64,000 nt of DNA from Leishmania infantum JPCM5 (taxonomy: Eukaryota > Euglenozoa > Kinetoplastea > Trypanosomatida > Trypanosomatidae), in assembly GCF_000002875.2 (NCBI RefSeq), contig NC_009399.2, positions 64,501 through 128,500 on the forward strand. Reading direction: 5' to 3'. The position numbers and the translations under genes were made by a program. Shown here piece by piece: positions 31,013 through 41,789 of the stretch. Under the pieces are notes generated by a model. It was not told where the DNA came from. It made no database searches and saw only the letters and a list, made by a program, of their open reading frames with translations. Numbering within the stretch: the first letter of the stretch is position 1; each line of letters begins with the position of its first letter.

Positions 31013-32076
31013 TAGTACTCTAACGTTTTCCTTTTGTTTTTTTTCGCCCTTTTTTATGACTGTGATTCTCTTCGTCGAAGCAGCAGCGATGAAAGTACGA
31101 GGTGGCTATAGTGGTACATGTCTGTCAGTTTCGCCTCGCTTCTCTAATGGCGGTGATGTCCTCTGGCGTACATCAGAAACGAAAAGAGATAAATAAAACG
31201 AAAAAAGACACGCTGCTGTCAAAACCCCAGCACAGCGCTCATTCCTTGAGTCCGGCTGGAACACGGCGAGCGACGTCAAGTGTTGTTCGATTCGAAGGTT
31301 TCCCTACCTCCCTCTCCCTCTGTCTTCGAGCCCTTTTCGTTTCCCTCCTCCCTAAAAACACACAAAGAAGGGGGAGGGAGTGGAGGGAGACCTGTGCGTA
31401 AAAGGAAGAACGTGGACGGTGCGACGCAACGAAAAGGACGCAGCGTTTTTTTTTTCGCTGATAATTCGAAGGCAGTGGGAGACCTGCGCGGGGCGAAACG
31501 CGCTGGGTGTACTGACGCAATTCGTGGCGTCCACATGCGGTGTGCTGTCGTCTTCGATGGCGTGGCAGCTATAAGCAGCCGCCAAAACAAGTAAAAAAGA
31601 AAGAGAGCTCCGGCTGATTCTCTCCTGCTTTTCTTGGGCGTTTGACTCCTCTAAAGGTGCTTCGCTACGCCACACTGTACACCTGCGCGTGCGCGCAAAA
31701 CGCAAGCGCTTGCTTCTCCAGCCCTAGCTGTGCAGCGCAGTTTCAATAGCAGCAGTGACACTGTACCTTCTGTGAGTCTCTCTCCGCTCGGCTTTCCTTT
31801 TTTTGTTGTTCGTTTTTTTTTTTCGCAGCACGTTCTTATTACGGGATGTGGTGAACACTAGGAGGTACAATCTCTTTCAGCTTGCGCGCACACACAAGGT
31901 ACGGCAACAACTGATAGGGTAGGTTTTGACTGCAGCAGAACAACTGCTCTCTACTCGCTTGCCGGCAGTGGCTGCTCTCTAGGTGGTTGTGTCTCTAGCG
32001 TGCGCCGTGCAGCGGCAGCGTCTGGTCAGCAGGCAAGCGATTCCGGCTCTCGTCGTTTTGCGAGTGTGCGATAGCG
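31013..32076. other. Intergenic region with strong splice-acceptor signal
   Basis: This is the 3'UTR of lysyl-tRNA synthetase and leader of the thiolase-fold gene. A very T-rich tract ends in CGCAG at 31828. I see no gene. Confidence 0.6.
31793..31828 (+). promoter_or_regulatory. Polypyrimidine tract and predicted spliced-leader acceptor for the thiolase-fold gene
   Basis: A nearly pure T/C tract with runs of up to 11 T ends in TCGCAG, the AG at 31827-31828 being a strong predicted trans-splice site. It would give a 5'UTR of about 248 bases before the ATG at 32077. Confidence 0.55.
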
Positions 32077-33294
32077 ATGCAGCGCATTCGACTTGTGGGG
32101 GTGGGGCGAACCGCCGTCGGCGCTTTGAAGCGGGACGCCATCGATCTGGCACGGGAGGCCCTGGAGCTCGCCTTTGCTGAGGCCAACATCGCTGCCAAAG
32201 ACGTCGGCGCCCTCATCGCGACCCCCTCGCTCTCGTCTGGGCACTTCATGCAAGCGCACTACCTCGCCACAAAATTCCAGCTCACTGCCGCAAATCCAGC
32301 GATGCTGCTCAAAACGATAGACACGGGTGGCGCCAGCCCGATCAGCAGCATCGGCGCGGCGCTAGACTTCTTCCGTCGCATGCCGCGCCTCAACGTAGCT
32401 GTAGTGGTGTCGAGCGACGCGGTGCACACTCTGCCAAGTTCCGAGTTCGCGAAACGCTCGAACGAGAGCGTCCCTTCGCCCCACCTTGCAGAGCCGTACA
32501 TACCACATGGCTACGACTTTTACGCGCAGTGGCAGATGAAGCGGTATGGGTTGAAGCGCGAGCAACTGGCAATGGTGCCGGTGCTCATGAGCGCCATGTC
32601 CGTGCGGCACCCGGATGCCATGTGCAGGAAGCGCTACTCCTTGGAGGAAGTGCTCGGAGCTCGCCAAATCGCACCCGTGACGAATCTTCCCGAATGCGCG
32701 CGCCGCGCAGACGGTGCGGTCGCAATTGTGCTCGCGCGGGAGGAGCACTACAAGCAGCACCTCGCAGCGGGACCGCTCGACGGCCGCAGACCGTACGTCC
32801 TTGGCGTCGGCGAAGCCTCCGGCCCGCTTTACCCGCCAGCCACGCACGAGGAAGTGACGTCTGAGACGTTTTCGTGCCATCGCGCCATGCGCCTGGCGTA
32901 CGAGGCGACGGGTGGACTCTCCACCTCTGACATCGACTTCTTCGGCTTGTACGACTGCTTCCCGATCTGCCTGATTCGCGCCTTGGAGGCGGCCGGGTTG
33001 TGCAGGGAGGGCGAGGGCGGGCAGATGGTGGAAGAGGCCTACCGCAGGGCGGCGCAGCGTGGCGGCGATGTGGACCCGAGCGAGTTCCCCATCAATACCC
33101 ACGGCGGTCTCATGTGCTTCGGAGCGCCATGGGAGGTGCCGGCAATGTACAACGTGGCGGAGGCTGTCGCGCAGTTGGGTGGTCAAGCGGGGCCGCGGCA
33201 GGTTCACCCTACCCCGCGACGTGCGCTTGTGTACGGCAACGGCGGCGTTTTTTCCGCCTCGGCGGTGGCGATCCTCAGCACCGACGCACCGTAG
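32077..33294 (+). CDS. Thiolase-fold protein lacking thiolase catalytic residues (TLP/Ltp-like)
   Basis: The 405-residue protein has the thiolase fold: RLVGVGRTAVG at the N-terminus, then LKTIDTGGASPISSIGAA (about 79-96) where thiolases have their nucleophilic Cys, FFGLYDCFPICL, INTHGGLMCFGAPWEVPAMY and YGNGGVFSASAVAIL near the end. Position 83 is Thr rather than Cys, YDCF replaces HDCF/HEAF, GAP replaces GHP, and the final CxG is GNG, so ordinary thiolase chemistry is not expected. This pattern is closer to the thiolase-like lipid-transfer proteins (bacterial Ltp2-type aldolases with YDCF) than to SCP2-thiolase. No clear peroxisomal signal ends the protein (STDAP). Substrate is unknown. Lipid or CoA-ester metabolism is a reasonable but unproven guess. 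Confidence 0.8.
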   Translation: MQRIRLVGVGRTAVGALKRDAIDLAREALELAFAEANIAAKDVGALIATPSLSSGHFMQAHYLATKFQLTAANPAMLLKTIDTGGASPISSIGAALDFFRRMPRLNVAVVVSSDAVHTLPSSEFAKRSNESVPSPHLAEPYIPHGYDFYAQWQMKRYGLKREQLAMVPVLMSAMSVRHPDAMCRKRYSLEEVLGARQIAPVTNLPECARRADGAVAIVLAREEHYKQHLAAGPLDGRRPYVLGVGEASGPLYPPATHEEVTSETFSCHRAMRLAYEATGGLSTSDIDFFGLYDCFPICLIRALEAAGLCREGEGGQMVEEAYRRAAQRGGDVDPSEFPINTHGGLMCFGAPWEVPAMYNVAEAVAQLGGQAGPRQVHPTPRRALVYGNGGVFSASAVAILSTDAP

Positions 33295-34345
33295 GCCTCT
33301 GCAGCCCGCTGCAAGATTTCCCTTTGCTCATGCCGTGCGTGCGCACTCAACGGCAGTGTGGGGATCCCAACGCACATGTCTTCTGCGTGCGGCCGCCTGA
33401 GATTTCACGACACATCGGCTCGCTACCGTCACACTCCTTGTATGGCACTACCTCTTTTTGCTCCGCTCCTGCGAGCGTCCTCTAGTCTTTCGTTTTGGCT
33501 TCCCTCCACCCCCCCCCCTTTCTCTCATCTTGCCCGCACCCCGTGGCTGCGACGGTGCAACGGTGCTTATTGCTGTTGACCTCTGCTCGTGTGTGAGTGT
33601 GCATCGCCGTTGCATGCAGCCAGCCGTTGCTGCCGAACGCCACCACCACCACCGCAGCACCCACAGTCCTCCCCCCTTCCCCCTCTCTCGCAAGCACTTC
33701 CCTCCCTTTGGTAGCCATTGAGGCCTGAAAACATCCGGAACGCCGTCAGAGCTTCCTCTTCTGCGCACGCTTCCCTGTCTCGCTGGCTTAGTCATTTGTC
33801 TATGTGAGCGCGCGTGGGCCAAGGAGAAGCGCGGCACTTGGCTACCGTTCATGCGTGCAGGCACGTAGCTCAGTCATGCTGCTCGACTGACACTCCGAGG
33901 CAAACACATCCGTGGTGGGTGTTAGTACCACTCCATGACCAAGAGCGGCCTGACGGGTCTTCCCACCCACCTACACCCCTCCTCTTCAATGCCGCAACAG
34001 TACGGTCCGCCCCCCCCTCTGCCCTCTCTCCTCGTCTCTCTGGAAGCGCTTTCAGACTGTAGTAGTAGTAGTGTGGGTGTGCCACCTTCCACGCCCAGTC
34101 GACTTTCACCATAGAGGGCGAGAGGAGGACAAAAAAAAAGAGGAGAGACTGCTGCGCCAAGTGGCAGGGTAGCCGCGCCCCGCATGTGCATCCATTCCAC
34201 GCGACTACTACGGCCTCGCACGCACACACATACGCGCACGCCATCTCCAACGCAACTTTTGGACATCAAAACAAGAAAACGATCCCGTGACGGCGCCGCC
34301 GCATAACGTGAGCATAACAGGAGTGAGAGACAATCATCGGCAAAG
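33295..34345. other. Intergenic region, pyrimidine-rich on plus strand
   Basis: This 1.05-kb gap has C/T tracts (for example 33500-33535 and 33668-33690) suitable for trans-splicing of the large gene that follows. I see no gene. Confidence 0.6.
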
Positions 34346-37300
34346 ATGCGCGCCTCTACGGACGGGCCAGCGGCGCGGACGGCGGCCGATCTCGACAAGA
34401 TGGATGACAAGCTGCGCCGCCTCGGCCTGGACGTGGATCGCCCCACCACCACGCCGCCGTTCTTCGCCCTCTCGGTGGCGCACGGCAGTGCGGACTACAT
34501 TCACTCCATCCGCGCAGCCAAGGCGGAGAAGCAACAGGCACGCCTGGACAGGTTGGCGCGGCTGGCGGCCGCTGCAGAGAAGCAGCAATCATCGAGCTCT
34601 GTCGCCGTTGTTGTTGCTGCTGCTGCGTCGTCAAGGGCTGGCGCTGTCACGGACACCTCCCGCGCGGATCATACGGCTGTGGGGGACAAGGCGTTGCTCG
34701 CGAGCGACGTTGCCGATGCCGCCTTGCGAGCGAGTGAGAAGAGCAAGAGCGACCTCGCGCAGCAACTCCGAACGGAGCGGATGCTGAAGGTCGCCGTGGT
34801 CCACCAGCAGAGCCTCACGGAGGAGCGCGACCAGCTGGTTTCCATGCTACCGTCAAGCAACGCGGTGCCACACTCGCTGAAGGTCACGGCGCCAGAGTGG
34901 CGGGAGCGCAAGCGTCAGGAAGCGGTAGTGTGGTGTGCAGCGGTGGCGCGAGGGCTGGCTGAGTTGGCCATGGAGGTGTCCGACAACCGACACCTGCCTG
35001 CCACGGGGCTTTGCGGGCGACCCGTGTACCGGCTGCACCAAGACCTGCCCGTTACGCAGTGGCGGCAGTGGCTGGAGAAGCTGGTGTTTCCTATGTCGCT
35101 GTCAACCGCCGCAGCGGAGATCAAGCGACGCAGCGATGACGGAGCTGCCGGCACCGACAGCGAAGTCGCTGACTCCTCAGTCTTAAGGAGTGCAGATGCG
35201 CAGCAGTCGCTACTGCAGCAGACGCTCGACGCCAGCCTGCAGCTCGAAGCGGCGAAGTGCATCACATCGGCGACTGAGGCCGAGGCGCAGGAAGCCGTGC
35301 GAGCGCAAGCGGAGGCCGTGACGTGTGTCCTGGCTAAGCTGCATGCAGAAGTGGCGCGTCAGCGCAAGGCCGCCGAGGAGACTGTGCGGCTGGCCGCTGA
35401 CGAGGCCAACCTCCCTGCTCCACAGGCCGCAGAGGGTGATGTAGGTGTCACTGGCACTCTTCACCGCGAGGAACTAGTGCCGGGGTGGGCGCAGCGGATG
35501 CCGCCGGCGGCGTGCCTCGTCTATGGAGACGACCTCAGCGGCGCCCGACTCCTGGCTGAAACGATCGAAGTGTGTGTGCAGCGCAAATCGCATCAGCAGC
35601 AGCCCCCTTCACAGTCGCCACATCGCCGGCTTGCCGCATCGCGCCAATACTCGCTCGGGGCTGGAGAGGGCGCTGAAACCAGCGCAGTTGATTTTTCGTC
35701 CATTACACTCTCGTCCACTGCGCCGACCTCCGCCGCCGCACCGGTAGAGGAGCTCTTCTCCCACTTTGTAGTGAGCGAAATCGGTGTCGAGAGCATCGAC
35801 CCCTCGTTGGTAGAGGGGGGTGCGGTGGCTACGTACGTCACCCCGCGCACGCTGCTCGGAAACAGTGCGCTGGGTGCTAGCGGCGGCGATGCGAAGCGAA
35901 GCGGCTCTGCAGGGCGTTCACAGCGGGCGCAGCAGCACTCTTCGGGTGGCGGCGGCAACCCTGGTGGCGGTGGCGGCGCATCTCAGGGGGTCGCCACCAC
36001 CGCCCGCCCCGGCACCAGCAGCAACACCGCCTCCCGCTTCAGTCAGCGGGTGAATGCGGTGTCCGCGGAATGCCGACGGGAGAGCGAGCAGCTGATCGAA
36101 GCTGTCGTAAGGGAAGTGGTACGAGTGCATCGCCACAACTTGGGCGTCTTGGCTGGTGATCGCATGCTGTCGTGGGTGCCGAAGCCAACGGCCCCCGCCC
36201 TCGCCCCTGCTGCCGGCTCGGTGGCCACAGCAGAGGAAATCAGCCAGCCCAACGCGGCGGCGTTGGGGTCTGTGCCGCTTCGCACGCTCTTCCTCGTCGG
36301 TTTCTCCGACTCCGCTTCCTTCGTTGAAGTGCTAGCGCGGCGGCTGAGGCAGGCGACGGCAGCGGCGGAGACGGAGCTGATGGAGATGGAGGGTCGTCGG
36401 CGTGCCGCCGAGCAGCAGGCAGCGGTCGCCGCTGCAGCGGCCGAGTCGAGCAAGCAGCGCACGTCGCCGCCAGTAAAGGGGGCGAAAGGTGCGTCACCTG
36501 GGCCGCCGCGCTCCAAGAGCAACCGACTTGCCAAGACTGTGGCCGGCGTGGAAGAGCAGGCCGTATCTGCCATGGTAGAGGAGCTTCAAGCCACGATGGC
36601 GATGCCGCCGCTCGGAGTGCTGGCAACCTTCCTCGTCTACGACCTTCCGACACGCCAGCGGCGGCTCGAGGTGGCATCGTTCGCGACAGACGCGGCGGCA
36701 GCGCAGCGGGCCAGCGGCGACGACTGCGAAGATGACCTCAACAACTTTTCGGGTGTCGGTGGCGGCGCGCCGCTGCGCGCCGCGGGACCAGAGTATACCC
36801 ATCCCGTGTACAACCCATCCCCGGAGGAAATCCAGAGTTTCGGGCCTCCGTCGGCGGCCAAAGAGCTTACACCGGCGCGGCTCATCGGCGTCCATCCCGG
36901 CAGCCTCTCGGGTGGGTCCTCCTCGCCGTCTCTGCTGTTTCCCCCGTCGCCCCCCGGTGCCGCGTCCACAGTGACGACAGCGTCGACTCTCTGCGTGCAA
37001 ACCTGGAGCGTCGAGCGGCTGCGCACCGAGCTCAAGCAGCAGCACGCACAGCAGCAGCGCCAGCGCAAGGAGTGGATGGCCGCAGTGGTGGCTCACGCAC
37101 ACCGCGAAGGTGTGGAGGCTGTCTCCGGGGGACTGCTCAACGCCGGGGCCTCGTTCCGCCACACTATTAAACGCCGCGAGAAGTCGACGGCGAGCGTGAG
37201 CGCTAACCTCGCCAGCGCCTCCCCAATTTCGGAGCGTGCCGGCTCCATCCCACGGCGCGCAAGCATGTCAATGGTATCTCGGGTCGTCGAGTCTTCGACA

Positions 37301-40183
37301 ATGACGGCTGGCAATCTGCTGGAGGAGAAGGGGCTGCCGCGCGCACTCTTCTTTGTGCGTGTGCAGGACGTGAGCGACCCCACGACGCCGTTGGCCAGCT
37401 CCGCCGACCCTCAACTGGACCCTACAAACCTGGGCACGACGATCTGGCGTGCCGCCGCCACCTCGCAATTCCACGCAGTTGATCTGCAGCATGGGTGCGC
37501 TGAGGCGCGTGCGCGAACCGTGAATGAGCTAACAGCACAGCTGCGGCTGCTCTGCCGCCCTGCTGCGGGCCGTGTACTCACGAATGAGTCCCTGGCGCCG
37601 CGGCAGCTGGCAGAGCCCTTCCGTCTGGGTGATTACCGCCTGACGGAGGCGACCTGCGTCCGCCTGAAGAAGACGAGTAAGGCCTTTCTGGGCACTCTGC
37701 CCGTAGCGCCGGCGCCACAATCCTTCGAGAGGAGTGGCGCCTTCCCAGGCAAGGCCGTAGCTGCCGCCGCTAGGGACGCGCTTGCAGCAGAGGCGGAGGT
37801 GTGGGCGACCGTCCTGCAGCACGCGGAGCAGCTGTACCACCTCGTCGCGGAGGAGGTGTTTATGGACGGAGTTGCGCAGTCAGAGTGCCCTGTCGCACTG
37901 CCGGCTGCAGCGACCCTCAGTACCACGGCGTGGTTTACCGGCATCGATCAGAGCTACGCACGGGCAAAGGAGGCGATCGCGGCGTGCACGACGTACACTG
38001 TCGCCCATCTCGAGGACTGTCTCGCTCTTCTGCTGCGCTTCTCGGTGGACGTGTGTCTTGGCCAGCTCGCTGCGTCGGTGCGCCTGCTCTGCTGCAGCAT
38101 CGCACGCCATCATCGGGTGGAGACGGATGTGTCGTTCGACGCTGTGGCCTCCGCTCTCGGGAGCGGCAGCGACAAAGTCGACGAGGAGGTTCTCAGAGTT
38201 GCACCGCGACTCTCCGCCGAGGCTGCACGAGCCCTGATCGACTCCCTGCGCTTCGTGAACGCAAGCGAGGCGAGCGCCATGCTGTCTGCCGAGCTAGCGG
38301 TGGCTTACTGGCCGCAGGTAGCAGCCGCCGCAGCGGAGGTGGCCGTGCAGTTTTTCAAACGTTGCTCTCTGCAAAATCTAGCCGGCGACGCCTTCTCCTC
38401 GGCCGCGAACACGCCACAGCCACCGCAGCAAATTCAGGTCGTCGCAAAGGAGAGTGAATGCGCGAGGGACAGCAACGCAGGTGCGGCGAACGACGCCGTG
38501 GTGCCCGAGCTGGAAGCCAAGATTTTGGCGGAGGAGCACGTTCCAGCAGCCGTGCAACTCCTCCTCGAACAGGCCATCAACGCGCCAGCGCCCCTCGCAC
38601 GTGCTGCGCTTCTTCTGCAGGAGTCACAGCGGATGGTGTGTGCCGCGCGCGACGGCGCCGAAGCTTGGGTGGAGCTGCTGTACCGCGAGGTGCTTGGCAT
38701 GCACGCAACGGCGCCGGCATCAACTGTGCCAACCGCACGACGGCCGTGCAGCCTTGACGAGCTCGCCGACGGCCCTCTGGCCGTGCTGCGCATCTACACT
38801 GACGAGGCGACGAATCTGCGGCGGCCCAGCCCATGGCGATGCGGCCAACTGGAGTTGCTTCTGAGCTCCGTCCGCCCGGCCAAACCGAATGCCATGGTGC
38901 CCATGGAGAAGTTCGAGTGCGGCCTCCTTGTTCATCAGCTGCAGCGCCTCTGGCGCTTCCTCCCCGACATATCTGCCGAGCTGGCGGCGAAGGCGAAGTA
39001 TTCAATAAGGGACCATGAGGCGAAGACCCCGGCGCCAACGACGCGTCCGGTCCGGCCAGCCACGTTCTCCTCAGCAACTGCAGGGCCCCTTGCGCTGCCG
39101 GACCCGTCGCTCGACGCGTACCTGCTGACTAGCTGCCCCTGCCGCCCCTCCGCAGCGCTACGCTTTCCTTTTCTCACCACGGCAGACGTGGAACGGCTCT
39201 CTGCAGCGGCGGCGGCCGGGGTCACATCCACAGCGGCGGCGGGAAAGCCGCTAGTGATGGTTGACCTAGAGCTGTGGCTGGCGAACCTCGCGCTTCGCCG
39301 CTGCTGTTTTTGCGCAACGTGCGACGCACCGACGGCTGGTGCTGGTGGCGGCGAACCCGAGCTTGCGGTAATGCAAACTTCTCAGTGCATGCGTGCATGC
39401 GCCGCGAAACCGAGCACTGGCGCCGTGCGGCAAACCATAGCCACTCTGCCTGCTTGCGTGCTGGCGCAATACGCTACGTTCTGCACGACAGCGATGCCGC
39501 CTTTGCCGTCTCTCGTCACAACCCCGCCTCCCTCTCTGGGCGAGATGCCGGCGGAGTGGATGCTCGTGCAATGGTGGTGGCGCGAGTGGTGCGGCGAGGA
39601 CGCGTGGAGTCAGTCTGAGGACGTGCAGCGGTGCTATGCGCTGTGGCGGATCTTACTGGGACATGTTCCGCCAAGCCGACCCTCGTCCCCCAACTATGCA
39701 GCGCCGACTCTATTAACGATGGCCCCTCTCTTGTCCTCCCTGCTGCGCCTCCTCGTGGGCATCGGTAGGCATGCCGGCGCCACAGAGGAGCGAGTGCGAC
39801 GTGCCTTCCACTGCCTTGCGGCTCTGCGGCGAGTGCCTGCAGGAGCGCTGGACACCCGCACCGCCAAGGCCGAGGAGAACGCTGATGCCGATGCGGCGAT
39901 GACCATCGAGGACGACATGACCCTCACAGTCGATGAATGTGCTGCTTTGGGACGCCTGCTAAGTCCGACAGCTCTCATCGTCGGCAGCAACGTCCCTGTA
40001 ACGACAACGCCAGCGACGGCAGCGGAAGCGGCGGTGTCAGAAACATCTGATAGCGAAGCCCGCGGGCACGAGTTTATCACGGATGTGCAGCTTCTCCTGC
40101 AGGTGGAGGGCACCAAGGGCGTGACGCTACCACTGCTGCTCTCCTCACGATGGGCCAGTCTAATGATGAGGGAGCACTTCTAG
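34346..40183 (+). CDS. Very large unrecognised protein (1,945 residues)
   Basis: I do not recognise this protein. The N-terminal ~120 residues are charged helical (DKMDDKLRRLGLD, then KAEKQQARLDRLARLAAAAE), followed by long helical and Ala/Ser/Gly/Gln-rich stretches. Two hydrophobic beta-like segments, PAACLVYGDDLSGARLLAET (about 391-410) and PLRTLFLVGFSDSASFVEVL (about 647-666), look like degenerate Rossmann/P-loop starts. The C-terminal 450 residues are better ordered, with Trp-rich WMLVQWWWREWCGEDAW and a final DECAALGRLL. Multiple nucleotide-kinase-like remnants in a giant helical protein recall the central-pair protein SPEF2/CPC1, so a flagellar role is a weak hypothesis. Codon use is strongly GC-rich, like its neighbours. 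No transmembrane segment is seen. Confidence 0.8.
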   Translation: MRASTDGPAARTAADLDKMDDKLRRLGLDVDRPTTTPPFFALSVAHGSADYIHSIRAAKAEKQQARLDRLARLAAAAEKQQSSSSVAVVVAAAASSRAGAVTDTSRADHTAVGDKALLASDVADAALRASEKSKSDLAQQLRTERMLKVAVVHQQSLTEERDQLVSMLPSSNAVPHSLKVTAPEWRERKRQEAVVWCAAVARGLAELAMEVSDNRHLPATGLCGRPVYRLHQDLPVTQWRQWLEKLVFPMSLSTAAAEIKRRSDDGAAGTDSEVADSSVLRSADAQQSLLQQTLDASLQLEAAKCITSATEAEAQEAVRAQAEAVTCVLAKLHAEVARQRKAAEETVRLAADEANLPAPQAAEGDVGVTGTLHREELVPGWAQRMPPAACLVYGDDLSGARLLAETIEVCVQRKSHQQQPPSQSPHRRLAASRQYSLGAGEGAETSAVDFSSITLSSTAPTSAAAPVEELFSHFVVSEIGVESIDPSLVEGGAVATYVTPRTLLGNSALGASGGDAKRSGSAGRSQRAQQHSSGGGGNPGGGGGASQGVATTARPGTSSNTASRFSQRVNAVSAECRRESEQLIEAVVREVVRVHRHNLGVLAGDRMLSWVPKPTAPALAPAAGSVATAEEISQPNAAALGSVPLRTLFLVGFSDSASFVEVLARRLRQATAAAETELMEMEGRRRAAEQQAAVAAAAAESSKQRTSPPVKGAKGASPGPPRSKSNRLAKTVAGVEEQAVSAMVEELQATMAMPPLGVLATFLVYDLPTRQRRLEVASFATDAAAAQRASGDDCEDDLNNFSGVGGGAPLRAAGPEYTHPVYNPSPEEIQSFGPPSAAKELTPARLIGVHPGSLSGGSSSPSLLFPPSPPGAASTVTTASTLCVQTWSVERLRTELKQQHAQQQRQRKEWMAAVVAHAHREGVEAVSGGLLNAGASFRHTIKRREKSTASVSANLASASPISERAGSIPRRASMSMVSRVVESSTMTAGNLLEEKGLPRALFFVRVQDVSDPTTPLASSADPQLDPTNLGTTIWRAAATSQFHAVDLQHGCAEARARTVNELTAQLRLLCRPAAGRVLTNESLAPRQLAEPFRLGDYRLTEATCVRLKKTSKAFLGTLPVAPAPQSFERSGAFPGKAVAAAARDALAAEAEVWATVLQHAEQLYHLVAEEVFMDGVAQSECPVALPAAATLSTTAWFTGIDQSYARAKEAIAACTTYTVAHLEDCLALLLRFSVDVCLGQLAASVRLLCCSIARHHRVETDVSFDAVASALGSGSDKVDEEVLRVAPRLSAEAARALIDSLRFVNASEASAMLSAELAVAYWPQVAAAAAEVAVQFFKRCSLQNLAGDAFSSAANTPQPPQQIQVVAKESECARDSNAGAANDAVVPELEAKILAEEHVPAAVQLLLEQAINAPAPLARAALLLQESQRMVCAARDGAEAWVELLYREVLGMHATAPASTVPTARRPCSLDELADGPLAVLRIYTDEATNLRRPSPWRCGQLELLLSSVRPAKPNAMVPMEKFECGLLVHQLQRLWRFLPDISAELAAKAKYSIRDHEAKTPAPTTRPVRPATFSSATAGPLALPDPSLDAYLLTSCPCRPSAALRFPFLTTADVERLSAAAAAGVTSTAAAGKPLVMVDLELWLANLALRRCCFCATCDAPTAGAGGGEPELAVMQTSQCMRACAAKPSTGAVRQTIATLPACVLAQYATFCTTAMPPLPSLVTTPPPSLGEMPAEWMLVQWWWREWCGEDAWSQSEDVQRCYALWRILLGHVPPSRPSSPNYAAPTLLTMAPLLSSLLRLLVGIGRHAGATEERVRRAFHCLAALRRVPAGALDTRTAKAEENADADAAMTIEDDMTLTVDECAALGRLLSPTALIVGSNVPVTTTPATAAEAAVSETSDSEARGHEFITDVQLLLQVEGTKGVTLPLLLSSRWASLMMREHF

Positions 40184-41789
40184 AGTTCTGGCGACAGTGG
40201 CGGCAAGGCAGGAAGGGTCATGCTGGTTGCACTGAAAACGCTGCCAGCGCATGCGGCATGAGGCAGAAGATGGCGTCCACAGCCCGCAGAGGGGCCCTTG
40301 TTGTTGCGATCGGCTATGGGAAGTGCAGCACGAGAAGCAAGCGGTGTCGCCCACTCATCCACGCGCCCCCTCCTCCTCTTGCCCTCTCTCTCCGCTCTGT
40401 CGCCCACTGCGTGGCTGCTGGCAAAAGAAATGGCCCACCTTGCTAGAGAACAGGGCGGTAGTGACGGCGCCGGCCAGATCGCTGGCAAGATCCGCATACC
40501 TTCCTATGAAAGCGGCATCACGGAGAAAGAAAGGGAACTGGATGTACAGTAGCTCTTTGTCCCGGGCGGAATGTGTTAAGGGACCGCCCACTCCAAGAGA
40601 AGGAGGGAGGCGATGGACGGGGCCTTGGGTGACCCGCGCCTGTGCCTCCCCCGCCCCTCCCGCCCGCGTCGGCTTCGTTTTTGTTTTCACTTTTCTTTGG
40701 AGTTTCCGTATCGTTGGCTCTGCTGTTGTCGCGGTGTCCAACCTGCCCCATCATGTATAGGTTGCCGTTGTTTACTTTGAGGGGCTGGCGTGCACGCGCC
40801 GCCCCTCTCGAAATACCCACTCTTTTCGTCTGGCGTTGCTTGTCACGCATATCTTTCTGCCTCCTCCTCCTCCTCGGGTCTCCTCCCTCCGTGGAAGCCG
40901 ATAAAACGAACGAAACAGGGGGGTTGGGGTGTTTCGTCGTCGCAATGCTGGCGGACGCATTCACAGACCGACGCACACGCGACATTCTTACACGCACAGC
41001 GAAGGGCGGTCCTCTGACGAGGGAGAAGAGAGGGTGGAGAGGGGCACATGTAAGATGAGCGCGACTGCACGTCCTCGCATAGCTTGTCTGTCGGTCTGCC
41101 TCTCCCTCCCTGCTCAGAACGCGAACAGATGGCGGTGTCAGTGGCGGTGGGTGCCGTAGCGCATCAAACATGGATCAGCTCGTAAAGAGCGTATGGGGAG
41201 CACGTGGACACGTCTGCTTCGGTCGCCTGTATTTCTCCACCGTTCTTCACTTTCTCGCCACCTACTTGCGCGATCGATACCGTCTTGTCTGCTCCCCTTA
41301 ACGCGTTCGTTGCTCCGCCTCCTGCGGCTCTATCACCGCCATTTACTTCGCCTTCCTCTCTCCCCTTCCCTCCCCCTCCCTCTTGAAGCGACGCTACAAT
41401 CAACGACCACTGTGCGTGCGTGTGTGTTATTGTCGTCGTCTCGTCTTTTCGCTTTACACGCGCGCGGTCTTCCGTGCCACTTTTGGCCGTTTACTTCTTT
41501 TCGTCTGTCTCTCCCGTTCGCGGCAACGGCTGCGGTTTGCGTGTTGCTCTCTCTCTCGCTTCCTCTTCCTCTGCCGCTGCTGCGGTTGCTGTTGTTCTTC
41601 TTCGTGCAAGTGGGCGAGTGCTAGTGGATCAACGCGCATGTGCATTGCCCATGGATCCCTCCCTCTCTCTCTCTTGCCTCCTCTGCATTTCCCTTCCCTG
41701 CCGCCTTTCGCCCACCTCACGCACATAGACACAGCCGTTGCGGCACTGACTCGCACGTGCACGCGCACGAGCACTCACACGCCTGCAAG
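40184..41789. other. Intergenic region, pyrimidine-rich
   Basis: This 1.6-kb gap has many C/T tracts between 41330 and 41720, expected to carry the splice acceptor of the next gene. Open frames are low-complexity. I see no gene. Confidence 0.6.

Noticed and set aside
34346..40183. Long antisense and shifted frames over the giant gene
   Set aside because: Shadow frames produced by high GC third positions; they lack the ordered motifs seen in the main frame.
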